A stretch of DNA of 64,000 bases, taken from contig NZ_JAWDIX010000001.1 in NCBI RefSeq assembly GCF_032380675.1, positions 1,302,001-1,366,000 of the forward strand, in the 5' to 3' direction. The notes under the pieces were generated by a model that saw only the letters and a list, made by a program, of their open reading frames with translations, ran no database searches and was not told the DNA's origin. The stretch is from Anaerolentibacter hominis. GTDB taxonomy: Bacteria > Bacillota > Clostridia > Lachnospirales > Lachnospiraceae. Shown here in pieces: positions 51,699-61,293 of this stretch. The translations under genes and the position numbers were made by a program. Each line of letters opens with the position of its first letter. Position 1 is the first letter of the stretch.

Positions 51699-52742
51699 AT
51701 GAAAATTATTATTGCGATACTGGTATTTGGGCTGATCATTTTCTTCCATGAACTGGGCCATTTCCTTCTGGCAAAGAAGAACGGTATAACGGTGACGGAG
51801 TTTTCTCTGGGAATGGGGCCAAGACTGTGCTCCTTTGAAAGAGGCGGTACCCGTTACTCGCTGAAGCTTTTTCCAATCGGGGGCTCCTGCATGATGCTGG
51901 GAGAAGACGAATTGGTGGAGGACGAAGGCGCTTTTAATAAAAAGGGAGTCTGGGCCCGTATTTCCGTAATCATCGCGGGCCCGGTTTTTAACTTTATCCT
52001 GGCCTTTTTTATGGCTCTGATTGTGATCGGCGTGATCGGCTATGATCCGGCGGTGGTAATGGGAGTAGAAGAAAATGCTCCTTTTGCGGAGGCAGGCATT
52101 CAGGAGGGGGATGTTATTACCCGCTTTGACGGCAGAAAAATCTATTTTGCCAGAGAACTGAATTTGAATCTGCAGCTGGACCCTCTTACGGATGAAGAGG
52201 TTACATTAACCTATGAAAGAAATGGCGAAAAGCAGACGGTTACCCTGACTCCGCAGAAAACAGAGAGCGGCAGCTACCGGCTGGGCTTCTCATACAGTAT
52301 GTATAACCGGCAGAAGACAGGTCCTCTGGGAACTGTGAAATATGCCGCCCTGGAAGTGAGATATTGGATTCAGTCCACGATCAAGAGCATCGGTATGCTG
52401 ATCCGGGGACAGGTATCAAAGGATGATATCGCGGGTCCTGTTGGTATCGTGGATATGATTGGAGACAGCTATGAACAGAGCAAGCCGGACGGTCCGCTGT
52501 ATGTGCTGCTGAATATATTGAATATTAGTATTCTGCTGAGTGCGAATCTGGGTGTGATGAACCTGCTGCCCATCCCTGCATTAGACGGAGGAAGATTGGT
52601 ATTTCTGCTGCTTGAGGCAGTTAGAGGGAAACCGATTAATCAGGAGAAAGAAGGACTGATTCACATGATAGGCCTGATTGCGCTGTTAATTTTGATGGCA
52701 TTTATCGTGTTTAACGATTTCAGCAGGATCTTTAGCAGGTAA
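51699..52742 (+). CDS. rseP: Site-2 protease RseP/RasP
   Basis: 347 residues; zinc intramembrane protease that releases anti-sigma factors and remnant signal peptides. The HELGH zinc site is at residues 17-21 inside the first helix. A PDZ domain (GVEENAPFAEAGIQEGDVI) follows, and NLLPIPALDGGRL gives the third zinc ligand. It lies between dxr and ispG, as in many Gram-positives. Confidence 0.96.
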   Translation: MKIIIAILVFGLIIFFHELGHFLLAKKNGITVTEFSLGMGPRLCSFERGGTRYSLKLFPIGGSCMMLGEDELVEDEGAFNKKGVWARISVIIAGPVFNFILAFFMALIVIGVIGYDPAVVMGVEENAPFAEAGIQEGDVITRFDGRKIYFARELNLNLQLDPLTDEEVTLTYERNGEKQTVTLTPQKTESGSYRLGFSYSMYNRQKTGPLGTVKYAALEVRYWIQSTIKSIGMLIRGQVSKDDIAGPVGIVDMIGDSYEQSKPDGPLYVLLNILNISILLSANLGVMNLLPIPALDGGRLVFLLLEAVRGKPINQEKEGLIHMIGLIALLILMAFIVFNDFSRIFSR

Positions 52743-52783
52743 GCGTTAGGCGGACTTCACCTGAAAGGCGGGAGGTAGCGGAT

Positions 52784-53839
52784 ATGCTGCGGGAACATAC
52801 AAAGGAAGTATGGATCGGAGACCGGGTGATCGGCGGAAAGAATCCGATTCTGATACAGTCGATGACCAATACAAAGACAGAGAATGTAGAAGCTACCGTT
52901 GGGCAGATCCTGAGGCTGGAAGCGGCAGGCTGTGAGATTGTCCGCTGTACGGTGCCGACGATGGAGGCCGCCGCCGCTCTGACCCGGATAAAAAAAAGGA
53001 TACACATTCCTCTTGTGGCTGATATTCACTTTGACTATCGTCTGGCGGTTGCGGCCATAGAGGCAGGAGCGGATAAGATCCGGATTAATCCGGGTAATAT
53101 CGGTTCACAGGATAAAATCCGCCTGGTAGTGGAAAAGGCAAAGGAGAGAACTATCCCGATCCGGGTAGGAGTCAACAGCGGCTCTCTGGAGAGGGAATAT
53201 ATAGAAAAGTATGGGGGCGTAACCCCTCAGGGACTGGTGGAAAGCGCCCTGATGAAAGTGAAATTGATTGAACAGATGGGGTACGATAATCTGGTTATCA
53301 GTATCAAAGCCTCTGACGTACAGTTCTGTGTCAGAGCCCATGAGCTGATCGCGGGGAAGACCCCCTATCCTCTCCATGTAGGCATTACGGAGGCAGGTAC
53401 GGTGTTTTCCGGCAATATTAAATCGGCCGTGGGACTTGGCATTATTTTAAACAAAGGAATCGGCAATACCATCCGGGTATCCCTGACCACAGATCCGGTG
53501 GAAGAGATAAAAAGCGCCCGTCTGATTCTAAGTACCTTAAAGCTGCGGACAGACGGAATTGAAATTGTATCCTGTCCCACCTGCGGCCGGACTAATATTG
53601 ATTTAATATCGCTGGCAAACCAGGTGGAAGATATGGTAAAGGATATTCCGCTGAATCTTAAAGTGGCGGTGATGGGCTGCGCCGTGAACGGACCGGGAGA
53701 AGCCAGAGAGGCGGACATCGGTATCGCCGGCGGAAATGGCGAAGGCCTCCTTTTTAAAAAGGGCGAAATTATAAAAAAGGTTCCGGAGGATCAGCTCTTG
53801 AATGCTCTCCGGCAGGAACTTCTTAACTGGGACAATTAG
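52784..53839 (+). CDS. ispG: 4-Hydroxy-3-methylbut-2-en-1-yl diphosphate synthase
   Basis: 351 residues; [4Fe-4S] enzyme late in the MEP pathway. The barrel holds ADIHFDYRLA and RINPGNIG. The cluster cysteines appear in SCPTCGRTNIDL and MGCAVNGPGEAREADIG. GGGAGG precedes ATG 52784. It is co-transcribed with rseP upstream and polC downstream (gaps 41 and 35 bases). Confidence 0.96.
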   Translation: MLREHTKEVWIGDRVIGGKNPILIQSMTNTKTENVEATVGQILRLEAAGCEIVRCTVPTMEAAAALTRIKKRIHIPLVADIHFDYRLAVAAIEAGADKIRINPGNIGSQDKIRLVVEKAKERTIPIRVGVNSGSLEREYIEKYGGVTPQGLVESALMKVKLIEQMGYDNLVISIKASDVQFCVRAHELIAGKTPYPLHVGITEAGTVFSGNIKSAVGLGIILNKGIGNTIRVSLTTDPVEEIKSARLILSTLKLRTDGIEIVSCPTCGRTNIDLISLANQVEDMVKDIPLNLKVAVMGCAVNGPGEAREADIGIAGGNGEGLLFKKGEIIKKVPEDQLLNALRQELLNWDN

Positions 53840-53874
53840 ATACGGCGGTATGCCGGCAATCGGGAAGTGTGCAT

Positions 53875-56800
53875 ATGCAGTTTTTTGAAGTTTTTGATCA
53901 AATGGAAGTAAATAACGGATTATATGACCTGTTTCGGGATGTGGATGTTGAGAAGGTTGCGGTTTCCCGGAAAAAGAACCAGATATGTCTCTTCATTCAC
54001 TCCGGACGTCTGATTCCCTACCGGAACAGGGTGTCCATGGAATCCCTCTTAAAGCGCCAGGTATTTGTACAGATGCCGGGGGCGGTACATATTGTGGAGC
54101 ATTATGAGCTCTCTGCCCAATATACTCCTGAGAAGCTGTTTCAGATTTATCTGGACAGCCTTCTTGCCGAGCTTTCCGATACCAGCTATGTGGAATACAG
54201 TATTCTGAAAGAAAGTGACTGGGAATTTAACGGGAATATTGTCACGTTCACGCTGGGAGATAATTTCCTGAACCGGACCTATGAGAAACACCTCCAGGAA
54301 TTTTTGGGACAGGTCTTTGACCAGCGCTTCGGCATACCGGTGGACATCCGTTTTATTTTTGAAAAAAGGCAGGAGCCGGAAGAAGAAGAGGAAAATATCG
54401 TCAGGATTCCCAGAAAGGAAAAGCCTGTGCAAAAGCAGGAAGAAAAGGCGGCTCCCGCACAGTCTGCGCCGTCCGGGGGAATGAAACGGGAGAGTAAGAT
54501 CCCCGGAGGAAGATCTTACCGGGATACCAGACGCTCCAGTGACCCGGATGTGTTTTTTGGCAGAAATACAGAAGGTGAGACGGTAAAAATCTGTGATATC
54601 CAGGACGAGATCGGAGAAGTTGTCATTCACGGACAGGTTGTGGATTACGAGGAACGGGATATTCCCAGCGGTAAAAAACTGGTGATCTTTTCGCTGACGG
54701 ACTTTACAGATACCATATCGGTGAAACTTTTTCTGAAGCCGGAACAGGCGGAGGAAGTCTGCCCGAATGTGAAGAAGGGATCGTTTCTTCGGGTCAAGGG
54801 TATGGCGCTGATGGACCGGTATGACAAAGAAATCGGCATCAGCTCTGTGACCGGCATGAAAAAAATAGAAGATTTTACAACGATGCGTATGGATCAGGCT
54901 CCGGTAAAGCGGGTCGAGCTGCATGCTCATACGATGATGAGCGATATGGACGCGATGGTAGATCCCAAGGCGTTGGTGAAACGGGCAAAAGCCTGGGGTC
55001 ACAAAGCCGTGGCTATCACGGACCACGGTGTGGTACAGGCATTTCCGGACGCGGCTCATGCCCTGGACAAAGGGGATGAATTTAAGATCATCTACGGCTG
55101 TGAGGCCTATGTGGTTGACGATGATAAAACTGTCGTGGAAAATGAAAAGGGACAGGATCTGAATTCTACATTTGTGGTGTTTGATATTGAGACCACCGGC
55201 TTTTCTTCCAAACGTAATCAGATCATAGAAATCGGCGCCGTCAGGGTACAGGAAGGCAGAATTACCGATCATTATTCGACTTTTGTCAACCCGGACGAGC
55301 CAATCCCATTTGAAATAGAAAAATTGACGGGCATCAACGATGAGATGGTGCTGTCTTATCCAAAGATAGATGTGATCCTTCCCCAGTTTTTGGAGTTCGC
55401 GCAGGATTGTGTGCTGGTGGCCCACAACGCCTCTTTCGATGTGGGATTTATCAGGCAGAAGGCTGCCAATTTGGGAATTAGCACTGACTTTACAGTGGTG
55501 GATACCCTTTCTCTGGCCCAGGTTCTGCTGCCCGACCTGAAAAGATTCCGGTTAAATCATGTGGCCGAGGCGCTGGGCGTATCTCTGGAAAATCATCACC
55601 GGGCGGTGGATGATGCGGGGGCGACAGCAGAAATTTTCGTGAAATTCCTGGACATGCTGAAAAAGCGGAATGTACAGAATTTAAAAGATATGGAAGGAAT
55701 CTATGAACTTTCACCGGAAGTGATCAAAAAGATGCCGACCTATCATGGTATTATCCTCTGTCAGAGCGATATCGGCAGGGTAAACTTATATAAGCTGATC
55801 TCTATGTCCCACCTGAATTATTATCACAGGCGGCCCAGAATTCCCAAAAGTCTGATTCAGAAGAACCGGGAAGGGCTGATCCTGGGATCTGCCTGTGAGG
55901 CGGGCGAGCTCTACCGGGCGTTATTAAACAACGCCTCCCAGGAGGAAATAGACCGGATTGTGCGTTTTTACGACTATCTGGAGATCCAGCCGATAGGCAA
56001 CAATGAATTTATGATCCGAAGCGATAAAATTGATGTGAACTCCGAGGAAGAGCTGAAGGATTACAACAGACGCATCGTGGAGCTGGGAGAAGAGTACAAA
56101 AAACCGGTTGTGGCTACCTGCGACGTTCATTTTATGGACCCGGAGGATGAGATATACCGGCGTATTATCCAGGCCGGCAAGGGATTTCCGGATGCGGATC
56201 TGCAGGCCCCGCTCTATCTGCGCACTACGGAGGAGATGCTGGAAGAGTTCTCCTATCTGGGCAGGGAAAAGGCGGAGGAAGTGGTAATCACCAACACAAA
56301 CCTGATCGCCGACCGGATTGAACATATTTCACCGGTGCGGCCGGATAAGTGCCCGCCGGTCATCGCCGACTCCGACAAGACGCTGCGGAACATCTGCTAT
56401 GAGAAGGCACATTCCATGTATGGAGAGACGCTGCCGGAGATTGTGGAGACGAGGCTTGAGAAGGAACTGAACTCAATTATCAGCAACGGCTTTGCCGTTA
56501 TGTATATTATTGCGCAGAAACTGGTGTGGAAGTCCAATGAGGACGGTTATCTGGTGGGTTCCCGTGGATCGGTCGGCTCGTCCTTTGTAGCCACCATGTC
56601 CGGTATTACCGAGGTAAACCCCCTTCCGGCACACTATTACTGCAAGAGCTGCCACTATTCCGATTTTGATTCGGAGGAAGTAAAGGCCGCTTCCGGCCGT
56701 TCCGGCTGCGATCTGCCGGATAAGATCTGCCCGGTCTGCGGACAGCCGCTGACCAAGGACGGCCACGATATTCCCTTTGAGACGTTTCTGGGATTCTACG

Positions 56801-58245
56801 GGGATAAAGAGCCGGATATTGACCTGAACTTCTCCGGGGATTACCAGAGTAAGGCCCATGACTATACGGAAGTAATCTTTGGCAAGGGCCAGACGTTCCG
56901 GGCCGGAACCATAGGTACTCTGGCGGATAAAACTGCCTTTGGCTATGTACTGAGATACTATGAGGAAAGAGGCATTCACAAGAGGAAAGCAGAGGTGGCA
57001 CGTCTTGTAAACGGCTGTGTGGGAGTGAGACGAACCACGGGGCAGCATCCCGGAGGCATCATCGTACTGCCTCATGGGGAAGAAATATTTTCCTTTACCC
57101 CGGTTCAGCATCCGGCCAATGATATGTCCACAAACACAATTACAACCCATTTTGATTACCATTCCATCGACCACAACCTGCTGAAGCTGGATATTCTGGG
57201 CCATGATGATCCGACCATGATCCGTATGCTGGAAGATTTAACAGGCCTGGACGCCAAGACGATTCCGATGGATGATCAAAAGGTTCTGTCTCTGTTTCTG
57301 AATCTTTCCGCCCTGAAGATATCCAAGGAATCCCTGGACGGGTGTGACCTGGGAAGCCTGGGCATACCAGAGTTCGGAACGGATTTTGTTATGCAGATGC
57401 TTCGGGATACCAAACCCAAGTGTTTTTCAGAGCTGGTCCGTATTTCCGGCTTGTCCCACGGTACGAATGTGTGGCTGAACAACGCGCAGGAGCTGATTGA
57501 ATCCGGAAAATGCGATCTGTCATCCGCGATCTGTACCCGTGATGATATCATGACCTACCTGATTTATACCGGAGTGGAAAATGGACTTTCCTTTAAAATC
57601 ATGGAGTCGGTGCGAAAGGGCAAGGGGCTGACGCCGGATATGGAAAAAGCAATGATTGAGGCCGGTGTGCCCGACTGGTATATCTGGTCCTGCAAGCAGA
57701 TTAAATATATGTTCCCCAAGGCCCATGCGGTTGCCTATGTTATGATGGCGTTCCGGATTGCCTATTTTAAAGTATATTACCCTCTGGCCTACTATGCCGC
57801 TTACTTCAGTATCCGTGCCACATCCTTTAACTATGAACTGATGTGCCAGGGAAAAGAAAAACTGAAATTTTATATGGATGATTTCAAGCGGCGCAGCAAT
57901 GAGCTGACCAAAAAGGAACAGGATACCGTAAAGGATATGAAAATTGTCCAGGAGATGTACGCCAGGGGATTCGAGTTCTATCCGCTGGATATTTACCGGG
58001 CGAAGGCGACGAAATGTCAGATTATCGATGGTAAAATAATGCCGCCCTTCTCCAGCATCGACGGGATGGGTGACAAGGCGGCGGAGGCCGTGGAGGCTGC
58101 GGCAAAAGAAGGAGAGTTTTTGTCCAGGGAAGATTTTAAGGAGCGCACCAAGGTAAGCGGCACGGTGGTGGATCTGATGGCGGACCTGGGAATGTTCGGC
58201 GATCTGCCCATGACCAATCAGATTTCGCTGATGGACTTCTTTTAA
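53875..58245 (+). CDS. polC: DNA polymerase III alpha subunit, PolC type
   Basis: 1456 residues (1458 from the GTG at 53869); leading-strand replicative polymerase of low-GC Gram-positives. Domains in order: N-terminal region (1-about 200); OB-fold (GQVVDYEERDIPSGKKL); first PHP half (HAHTMMSDMDAMVD); DnaQ-like proofreading exonuclease (VFDIETTGFSS, later HNASFDVGFI); second PHP half; palm, with zinc cysteines CKSCHY and CPVCGQP and PDIDLNFSGDYQ; then the fingers and C-terminal domains. Nothing is missing. Confidence 0.97.
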   Translation: MQFFEVFDQMEVNNGLYDLFRDVDVEKVAVSRKKNQICLFIHSGRLIPYRNRVSMESLLKRQVFVQMPGAVHIVEHYELSAQYTPEKLFQIYLDSLLAELSDTSYVEYSILKESDWEFNGNIVTFTLGDNFLNRTYEKHLQEFLGQVFDQRFGIPVDIRFIFEKRQEPEEEEENIVRIPRKEKPVQKQEEKAAPAQSAPSGGMKRESKIPGGRSYRDTRRSSDPDVFFGRNTEGETVKICDIQDEIGEVVIHGQVVDYEERDIPSGKKLVIFSLTDFTDTISVKLFLKPEQAEEVCPNVKKGSFLRVKGMALMDRYDKEIGISSVTGMKKIEDFTTMRMDQAPVKRVELHAHTMMSDMDAMVDPKALVKRAKAWGHKAVAITDHGVVQAFPDAAHALDKGDEFKIIYGCEAYVVDDDKTVVENEKGQDLNSTFVVFDIETTGFSSKRNQIIEIGAVRVQEGRITDHYSTFVNPDEPIPFEIEKLTGINDEMVLSYPKIDVILPQFLEFAQDCVLVAHNASFDVGFIRQKAANLGISTDFTVVDTLSLAQVLLPDLKRFRLNHVAEALGVSLENHHRAVDDAGATAEIFVKFLDMLKKRNVQNLKDMEGIYELSPEVIKKMPTYHGIILCQSDIGRVNLYKLISMSHLNYYHRRPRIPKSLIQKNREGLILGSACEAGELYRALLNNASQEEIDRIVRFYDYLEIQPIGNNEFMIRSDKIDVNSEEELKDYNRRIVELGEEYKKPVVATCDVHFMDPEDEIYRRIIQAGKGFPDADLQAPLYLRTTEEMLEEFSYLGREKAEEVVITNTNLIADRIEHISPVRPDKCPPVIADSDKTLRNICYEKAHSMYGETLPEIVETRLEKELNSIISNGFAVMYIIAQKLVWKSNEDGYLVGSRGSVGSSFVATMSGITEVNPLPAHYYCKSCHYSDFDSEEVKAASGRSGCDLPDKICPVCGQPLTKDGHDIPFETFLGFYGDKEPDIDLNFSGDYQSKAHDYTEVIFGKGQTFRAGTIGTLADKTAFGYVLRYYEERGIHKRKAEVARLVNGCVGVRRTTGQHPGGIIVLPHGEEIFSFTPVQHPANDMSTNTITTHFDYHSIDHNLLKLDILGHDDPTMIRMLEDLTGLDAKTIPMDDQKVLSLFLNLSALKISKESLDGCDLGSLGIPEFGTDFVMQMLRDTKPKCFSELVRISGLSHGTNVWLNNAQELIESGKCDLSSAICTRDDIMTYLIYTGVENGLSFKIMESVRKGKGLTPDMEKAMIEAGVPDWYIWSCKQIKYMFPKAHAVAYVMMAFRIAYFKVYYPLAYYAAYFSIRATSFNYELMCQGKEKLKFYMDDFKRRSNELTKKEQDTVKDMKIVQEMYARGFEFYPLDIYRAKATKCQIIDGKIMPPFSSIDGMGDKAAEAVEAAAKEGEFLSREDFKERTKVSGTVVDLMADLGMFGDLPMTNQISLMDFF

Positions 58246-58328
58246 AAGAAGGCAGTGCCGGGCACACAAACCGCAATTTAAATGATTTTCATCCGAAAGG
58301 ATAAAAATAAAGAGACAAGGAAAGGAGA

Positions 58329-58348
58329 GTGCGGAAATCTATCCGCAC
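58329..58348 (+). promoter_or_regulatory. Hairpin between the ribosome site and the aldolase start
   Basis: GTGCGGA and TCCGCAC pair around a 6-base loop, lying between AAAGGAG (58321-58327) and ATG 58361. Folding would bring the ribosome site to about 13 bases from the start codon instead of 33. Confidence 0.4.
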
Positions 58349-58360
58349 AAACAAAAAATC

Positions 58361-59248
58361 ATGTTAGTATCAATGAAAGACATTCTCGACCGGGCAAGTG
58401 CAGGTAACTATGGGGTGGCAGCACCGAACGTAGCAACGGAGCTGGATGCAAGAGCTTGTATGGAAGCAGCTGAGGAATTAAATGCTCCTATTATTATTGA
58501 TCTGCACTACACCATGAATCCGGATATCGTTACGCTGGGCCACCTGATTACATCACTGGCTCATCAGTGCAGAGTTCCGGTAGCGCTGAATCTGGATCAC
58601 GGCGGCGATATGGTACAGTTTATCAAAGCGTTCCGCGGTCAGTTTACTTCCGTTATGGTAGACCGTTCCGTACTGCCATATGAGGAAAATGTGGCACAGG
58701 TAAAACAGATCGTTGAGATGGCACACTCCATTGATGTTTCTGTAGAAGCAGAGCTGGGGCATGTAGGACAGGGAGATAACTATGCTGTAGACGGCAATGC
58801 TGCCCTTACCGATCCTCAGGAAGCTGCGCGTTTTATCAAAGACACCGGCATTGACTGTCTTGCAGTTGCAATCGGTACCGCTCACGGAGCTTATACCGGC
58901 ATACCGAAACTTCATTTTGACCGTCTGAAAGAGATCAAAGAAGCAACCGGCAACTTCCCGCTTGTTCTTCACGGCGGTTCCGGTTCCGGTGATGAGAATC
59001 TTCAGAAAGCCTGCACTATGGGTATCAACAAGGTTAATATCTGCAACGATCTGTTAAAACAGGCTTCCATTGATGTTCAGGCAGCAGATCTGACCGGCAA
59101 TCATGCATATGATATCTGGGATGTAGTAAAGAATGGATATAAGAAAGCTCTGAAGAAATACATCGAATTATTCGGCGGAAAAGACAAAGCTTGGTTTGAG
59201 GCTCCGAAGGGACTTACCAGAGCTGCGATTATCGGCAGAGAAAAATAA
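58361..59248 (+). CDS. Class II ketose-bisphosphate aldolase (fructose-bisphosphate aldolase-like)
   Basis: 295 residues; zinc-dependent aldolase of the FbaA/GatY/KbaY group, splitting a ketose bisphosphate in glycolysis or a related path. NLDHGGD carries the first His ligand, then VEAELGHVGQGD, and the later zinc and phosphate loops GTAHGAYTG and LHGGSGSGDENL. The substrate cannot be fixed from sequence. Codon use looks highly expressed. A hairpin sits between the ribosome site and ATG 58361; ATG 58373 is an alternative start. Confidence 0.9.
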   Translation: MLVSMKDILDRASAGNYGVAAPNVATELDARACMEAAEELNAPIIIDLHYTMNPDIVTLGHLITSLAHQCRVPVALNLDHGGDMVQFIKAFRGQFTSVMVDRSVLPYEENVAQVKQIVEMAHSIDVSVEAELGHVGQGDNYAVDGNAALTDPQEAARFIKDTGIDCLAVAIGTAHGAYTGIPKLHFDRLKEIKEATGNFPLVLHGGSGSGDENLQKACTMGINKVNICNDLLKQASIDVQAADLTGNHAYDIWDVVKNGYKKALKKYIELFGGKDKAWFEAPKGLTRAAIIGREK

Positions 59249-59357
59249 GATAAGAGTTTGGTTACATAGTTTTTGTGAATCAGACAATTCATTTCACGGA
59301 GAACTGCTGCAAACAGTAATGTCTGCAGCAGTTCTCTTTGAGTTCTATATAGAATAT

Positions 59358-59485
59358 AGAATCCCGCTTGCGGGATTCTCCGCCTGCGGCGGGTTGCTCT
59401 GGCAACACAATTCCTTTCCGCCGCAGTGCGATCCCCCGGAGGGTTTTTTATTACATAGGAAAGTTTGGAGAACTTTCCTATGTAA
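59358..59485. repeat. Family A structured repeat, copy 2 (inverted)
   Basis: Opposite orientation to copy 1. AGAATCCCGC/GCGGGATTCT hairpin (59358-59379), the GC-rich tail, then the 15-bp TTACATAGGAAAGTT stem (arms 59451-59465 and 59471-59485). Where copy 1 has CG in one arm and CG in the other, this copy has TA and TA, so pairing is kept. It fills most of the space between the aldolase gene and the tRNA. Confidence 0.85.
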
Positions 59486-59520
59486 TAAAAAAGACTTCAC
59501 AAACTTTGTGAAGTCTTTTT
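59485..59520 (-). terminator. Terminator of the tRNA-Glu transcript
   Basis: AAAAGACTTCACAAA pairs with its mirror TTTGTGAAGTCTTTT with almost no loop, flanked by A- and T-runs. It works on both strands and joins the family A hairpin. Confidence 0.8.
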
Positions 59521-59526
59521 AAAGAG

Positions 59527-59598
59527 CAGTCCGTAGGGGAATCGAACCCCTGTTTCCGCCGTGAGAGGGCGGCGTCTTAACCGCTTGACCAACGGACC
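59527..59598 (-). tRNA. tRNA-Glu (anticodon CTC)
   Basis: Minus-strand cloverleaf: acceptor GGTCCGT pairs with ACGGACT, the anticodon stem-loop is CCGCC-CTCTCAC-GGCGG with anticodon CTC, and the T-arm has GGTTCGATTCC. The 3' CCA is not encoded. It has its own promoter and terminator. Confidence 0.95.
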
Positions 59599-59613
59599 AG
59601 CATCGCAAGTGCT

Positions 59614-59642
59614 ATGATAACCTATCTTTTGTAATTTTGCAA
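59614..59642 (-). promoter_or_regulatory. Promoter of tRNA-Glu
   Basis: Minus strand: TTGCAA (59642-59637), 17-base spacer, TATCAT (59619-59614), ending 15 bases before the tRNA. The rest of the gap to the pilin gene is AT-rich with no other gene. Confidence 0.7.
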
Positions 59643-59808
59643 GTCCTTTTTTATAATTTTTTTAATTTTGTAGAAAATTGTCTTCTTAAACAACAATTTA
59701 CATAACTGAGATATTCCTTTTTTGCCTCATACGCGGTATACTAAATTAAAATAATTGACACAACAGGGAACGATTCTGAGAACAAATCAGGATAAAAAGG
59801 AGTATGAG

Positions 59809-60606
59809 ATGATGAAACAAAAGAACAATCATGGCTTTACATTGGTAGAACTGATTGTCGTGATCGCTGTTCTTGTCATACTGGTAGGATTGCTGGCGCC
59901 AAATGTCATTCGATATATAGAAAAATCCAGAGATGCCAAATGTCGATCTGCTCAGGATGCAGTTCTAAGAGATTATAAATATGCGTTGACTGAACTTATG
60001 GCAGTACAGACTGTGACCAGAGCGGACGCCCTGGATCTTCTTAAGAAGGAGATAGAAGGCATGGGGGCTAAGATTCAGGAGAGCGCCACTACTATAACCG
60101 GTATTTGTCCGTCCGGGGGAACCTATCTTTACTCGGTACTGGGGGATGACTTTGATCTGACCATTACCTGCAGCAAGCATGGGTCTGACAGCGGAATTGA
60201 TTACAGCAAGGCGCTGAATCATCCCAAGGTTACGGAATACTTTAATAAAAAAGGTGTGGGTGAATCTGTAGATTCTTCGGCCCAGTTCGGGACCACCCAG
60301 AGCAATGCCTCCAAATTTGAGCAGGCGGTGAAAGAAGATTATGGAATTGATCTGACCGGGCTGTCATGGAAGATGGTAAAGACCGGCAAAGATAACATCG
60401 ACCTTTACTGGACGCCGGTTGACATCAAGTCTCTGGACTATAATACGGAGAAAGATACCCGGATAACGGTGACCCGCTTTAATGCCGCCACCGGCAAGCA
60501 GGAGACAGGAACCGTCAAACTGTCCCGAAAGACTACCTCTGCCGGATATGATAAGCCCTATACCTATAATGTACTGGATATTACAACCTTCCAGCCTGAA
60601 TCCTAA
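59809..60606 (+). CDS. Type IV pilin-like protein (prepilin N-terminal motif)
   Basis: 265 residues with a short basic leader (MMKQKNNHG) followed by FTLVELIVVIAVLVILVGLL. This is the prepilin-peptidase site and helix of a type IV pilin or ComGC-like pseudopilin, with the conserved Glu at position 5 of the mature helix. The external domain has two Cys (about 110 and 130). AAAAAGGAG precedes ATGATG at 59809. It stands alone: no ATPase, platform or peptidase gene is adjacent, and it lies far from the Tad-like operon. Confidence 0.85.
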   Translation: MMKQKNNHGFTLVELIVVIAVLVILVGLLAPNVIRYIEKSRDAKCRSAQDAVLRDYKYALTELMAVQTVTRADALDLLKKEIEGMGAKIQESATTITGICPSGGTYLYSVLGDDFDLTITCSKHGSDSGIDYSKALNHPKVTEYFNKKGVGESVDSSAQFGTTQSNASKFEQAVKEDYGIDLTGLSWKMVKTGKDNIDLYWTPVDIKSLDYNTEKDTRITVTRFNAATGKQETGTVKLSRKTTSAGYDKPYTYNVLDITTFQPES

Positions 60607-60720
60607 AAGAAAATTAAGCGGAATTTTACAATATATTTATTTTTGACTGTTTCTTTCCGGCTCCGTTTCGGTTATACTATCTCAGTAAACAATTGACAAA
60701 GGATACGGAAGGATACAGCA

Positions 60721-61224
60721 ATGGTTGAGAATCTTGTCACCTGGTTTATGGGTATTTTGGGTGGAATTCCCGGTGAATTAATTATATTTATTATCTCTAT
60801 GGTTCCGATTCTGGAACTGAGAGGAGGTTTGCTTGCGGCGCCGCTGCTGGGCATTTCCATAGGACCGGCGGTCCTGATCTGTGTTGTGGGCAATATTTTG
60901 CCTGTTCCTTTCATTCTGCTTTTCATCACACCTATCTTTAACTGGCTGAAGAAGACACGGCTCTTCAGGCCAATGGTCGAGAAGCTGGAGAATAAGACGA
61001 TGAAAAAGAAGGACAAGCTGGAAAAATACGAATTCCTTGGCCTGATGCTGTTTGTGGGTATTCCTCTTCCCGGAACCGGAGCCTGGACCGGAGCGCTGCT
61101 TGCCTCTCTGCTGGGACTTAAGTTTAAGAAGGCATTTCCGGCTATTGTACTTGGCATTCTCCTGGCCACGGTGATTATGTGTATAATTTCCTACGGCATA
61201 CCCTGGCTTGTTTCCGTATTTTAA
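60721..61224 (+). CDS. COG2426-type small membrane protein (Sm_multidrug_ex family)
   Basis: 167 residues with about five helices. SMVPILELRGGLLAAPLLG and LFVGIPLPGTGAWTGA match the small multidrug-export protein family. The export role is from the family name only; the substrate is unknown. GAAGGA precedes ATG 60721. A perfect terminator follows. Confidence 0.85.
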   Translation: MVENLVTWFMGILGGIPGELIIFIISMVPILELRGGLLAAPLLGISIGPAVLICVVGNILPVPFILLFITPIFNWLKKTRLFRPMVEKLENKTMKKKDKLEKYEFLGLMLFVGIPLPGTGAWTGALLASLLGLKFKKAFPAIVLGILLATVIMCIISYGIPWLVSVF

Positions 61225-61241
61225 ATCGTTTTGGTATAACT

Positions 61242-61274
61242 ACAGGCCCGCCGGCTTTATGCCGGCGGGCCTGT
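61242..61274. terminator. Terminator between converging genes
   Basis: ACAGGCCCGCCGGC pairs with GCCGGCGGGCCTGT around TTTAT, a perfect 14-bp stem. The T-tract is weak on both strands. Confidence 0.7.
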
Positions 61275-61293
61275 CTGCGTTTTGCTTATTTCA

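Noticed and set aside
54049..55425. Long antisense open frame (458 codons) inside polC
   Set aside because: It lies entirely opposite a well conserved gene, has a His/Arg/Phe-rich composition typical of shadow frames, and no ribosome site.
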